Shown: piece after piece, positions 62,270 to 64,000 of the stretch
How the letters are laid out: every line of letters starts with the position of its first letter
Position numbering within the stretch: the stretch's first letter is position 1
Assembly: GCF_021134715.1 (NCBI RefSeq)
Contig: NC_060028.1
Location: 10,391,482-10,455,481, forward strand
Direction of reading: 5' to 3'
Source: Daphnia pulex
Taxonomy: Eukaryota; Arthropoda; Branchiopoda; Diplostraca; Daphniidae
DNA: 64,000 nt
Made by a program: the position numbers and the translations under genes
Notes under the pieces: generated by a model
The model's database searches: none
What the model was told of the DNA's origin: nothing
What the model saw: the letters and a program-made list of their open reading frames with translations, nothing else

Positions 62270-64000
62270 ACTATTTCTTTCGTGTATTCAGACTTTGGAG
62301 TTTTACATATATTGCTGATTTCCTTCTTGTGTGCATGCTATTATCGTTCATAATTGAAATCCTTTCAATACACTTATATTTCGTTTGGATTTTTCCGCTT
62401 CTCTCTTTTTTTTTTGTAATTAATCCCATCAAATCAATTGTATATCAGGCTGTTTTTAAATAGGCAGATAACGGCATCTAGCGGTCAGATTACAAATACG
62501 CAGAACATTTGGGTTAAAGGTCGATGGCTCTCAAAGTCGGTAAAAAATGTGTTGCACGTCAAATGCAAATTATAAATGCATTATGCATTGCATTTGCCGC
62601 CTGATACAGGCGATTGTATAGCATCTAGCGGAGAAATTCTTTACTGCCTATCTGCCATTACCATTCATCGTCTGCTACTTAGCTTCTTCGGTCGGAGTGG
62701 AGACGGTCGGACGGCTGGTCGCCATTGTACATTTTTCCTAGAATTTGGAAATTCCTTAGCTAGTTTATTTATTTAGGTTATCTCTCTTCTAATTGTGCTG
62801 CTGAGTATTGTTAAATATTAGTTGTAGCCATTTCGATTTCACAAAACATTTATCCCTCTCAAACAGTATCGATATTTGTTCTTGTCCAGCCCAGATTTTG
62901 ATTCATTGCTCAAAGTGACTTCACATAGAAATTTTCCAAAAATATTTTTGTTCTGTTTTCATTGTTATTCAGAATAGTCAATCAACCAAAAAGTTATTTG
63001 TGTTAATCTGTTCTTTGAACAGTTCTATTCTATTCAGATTCTTTGACTTCAGAAGTTGCAGACGGTGAGGTGTTGAGATTTCTCAGATCTGCCAGATTGA
63101 CCAGGACTTGTGTTTATCACCAAATTATTTCATGTTGTAAGTTACATGTTTATTGAACACTTAAGATTGTTCCTAAGTTGAGACATCACAATTTTCATAA
63201 AAGGTAATAAATCTATGTCCGCTAGATGGCGCGAATGGGTCCGTTAGTGACGAAATTTCTGCCATTTCTTCTAAAGACACTGAGCGGAAAGGTTTCTCAT
63301 TCTTTATTATTATGGATATGTGGATTACATTTGCTATTTTCAAGTTGGAAAACTTGACAACTACAAATTCCTTTGTAAGATTTATCAAGGTAATTCTGAG
63401 AGGTTTTATAGTTAAACTTCATACTTCTGTCGTTTTGTTATGTCACACGAGATTCTGTTCCTTGATAGTTGATAGTAACTTGATTTTGTTTTTCAATAGC
63501 CAGGTGAAGTCTGCGCTTCTTTGTTGCAGTCTAATGTGCACATGGATTGGTTGCAGTCATCCAGTGAAAGGTGTGATTAAATTGAGCTGTTGCATGCAGT
63601 CTTTGGTGCTGATGTTGTCCTGGAGTGTGGGAGAGTTCCATGCATGCTTCAAGTCTTCTGGGATCAGCCATATCTGAGTTGACGCTGGATCATGCTGCAT
63701 TGTGGTTGCCGAAATGTTGGACATCTAGTAGAACTGCAAGAAGGCTCCTTGAAATGGTAATTTGATAAAAATTACAGGTTCTAGCTTGGGAAGTATCATG
63801 CTTGGACTACTATAATTGCTTACATTGTTTAATTTTAACATTTGGGGATTTCATCATGTCAACAGCTCTTTCCTTCGATCATATGTAAATTGAGTTATGG
63901 ATTGTTTAAGGGGAATTGGTTAACAAGATAGGCAGATACTGTAGAAGAATGTTTTTGCTTCGCTGCAGAGCACTACAAATTTCAAATGAATTAAATGAGT
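62270..64000. other. Terminal non-coding stretch
   Basis: About 1.7 kb of AT-rich sequence with no supportable gene on either strand. Frames present lack domain signatures and plausible splicing. Confidence 0.45.

Overview
The window looks like nuclear DNA of a branchiopod crustacean, most likely Daphnia. Genes are compact, with many introns of about 60-80 bp. Three genes encode chitin-binding (Rebers-Riddiford, RR) cuticle proteins. Several promoters pair a TATA box with an arthropod TCAGT initiator, and the housekeeping genes are animal-type. The organism is inferred from style and gene content; no database was searched. All exon models were read by eye from splice sites and reading frame, and each coding total is a multiple of three.

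Layout. 0.3-2.0 kb (-): three-thioredoxin ER protein of the TXNDC5 type ending in KDEL. 3.1-3.8, 7.5-9.4 and 13.3-14.7 kb (-): three RR cuticle proteins separated by long non-coding stretches. 19.0-19.5 kb (+): small secreted protein of unknown family built like a cuticle gene. 21.9-25.7 kb (+): cationic amino-acid transporter of the SLC7A4 type. 25.9-27.6 kb (-): proteasome ATPase Rpt1, convergent with the transporter. 28.3-29.9 kb (-): predicted type I membrane receptor with five ITIM-like motifs. 30.5-35.0 kb (-): two tandem paralogues, each with two BTB domains. 36.5-37.0 kb (+): CCCH plus MJ1316 (DUF504) protein. 37.9-44.3 kb (+): NHERF-like scaffold with three PDZ domains. 46.0-47.2 kb (-) and 47.5-50.2 kb (+): lipid-droplet hydrolase LDAH and carnitine palmitoyltransferase 2, head to head 240 bp apart. 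55.8-61.9 kb (+): RFX4-like transcription factor. 61.9-62.3 kb (-): orphan open frame that may be a gene fragment.

Functional links. LDAH acts on lipid droplets and CPT2 completes mitochondrial import of long-chain acyl groups, so their shared 240-bp promoter region could co-regulate lipid use. The cuticle genes and the small secreted protein share a tiny first coding exon and TATA promoters, as expected of moult-regulated genes. The most novel-looking locus is the ITIM-like receptor, which lies next to the double-BTB pair. I saw no complete transposon, CRISPR array, rRNA or tRNA gene.
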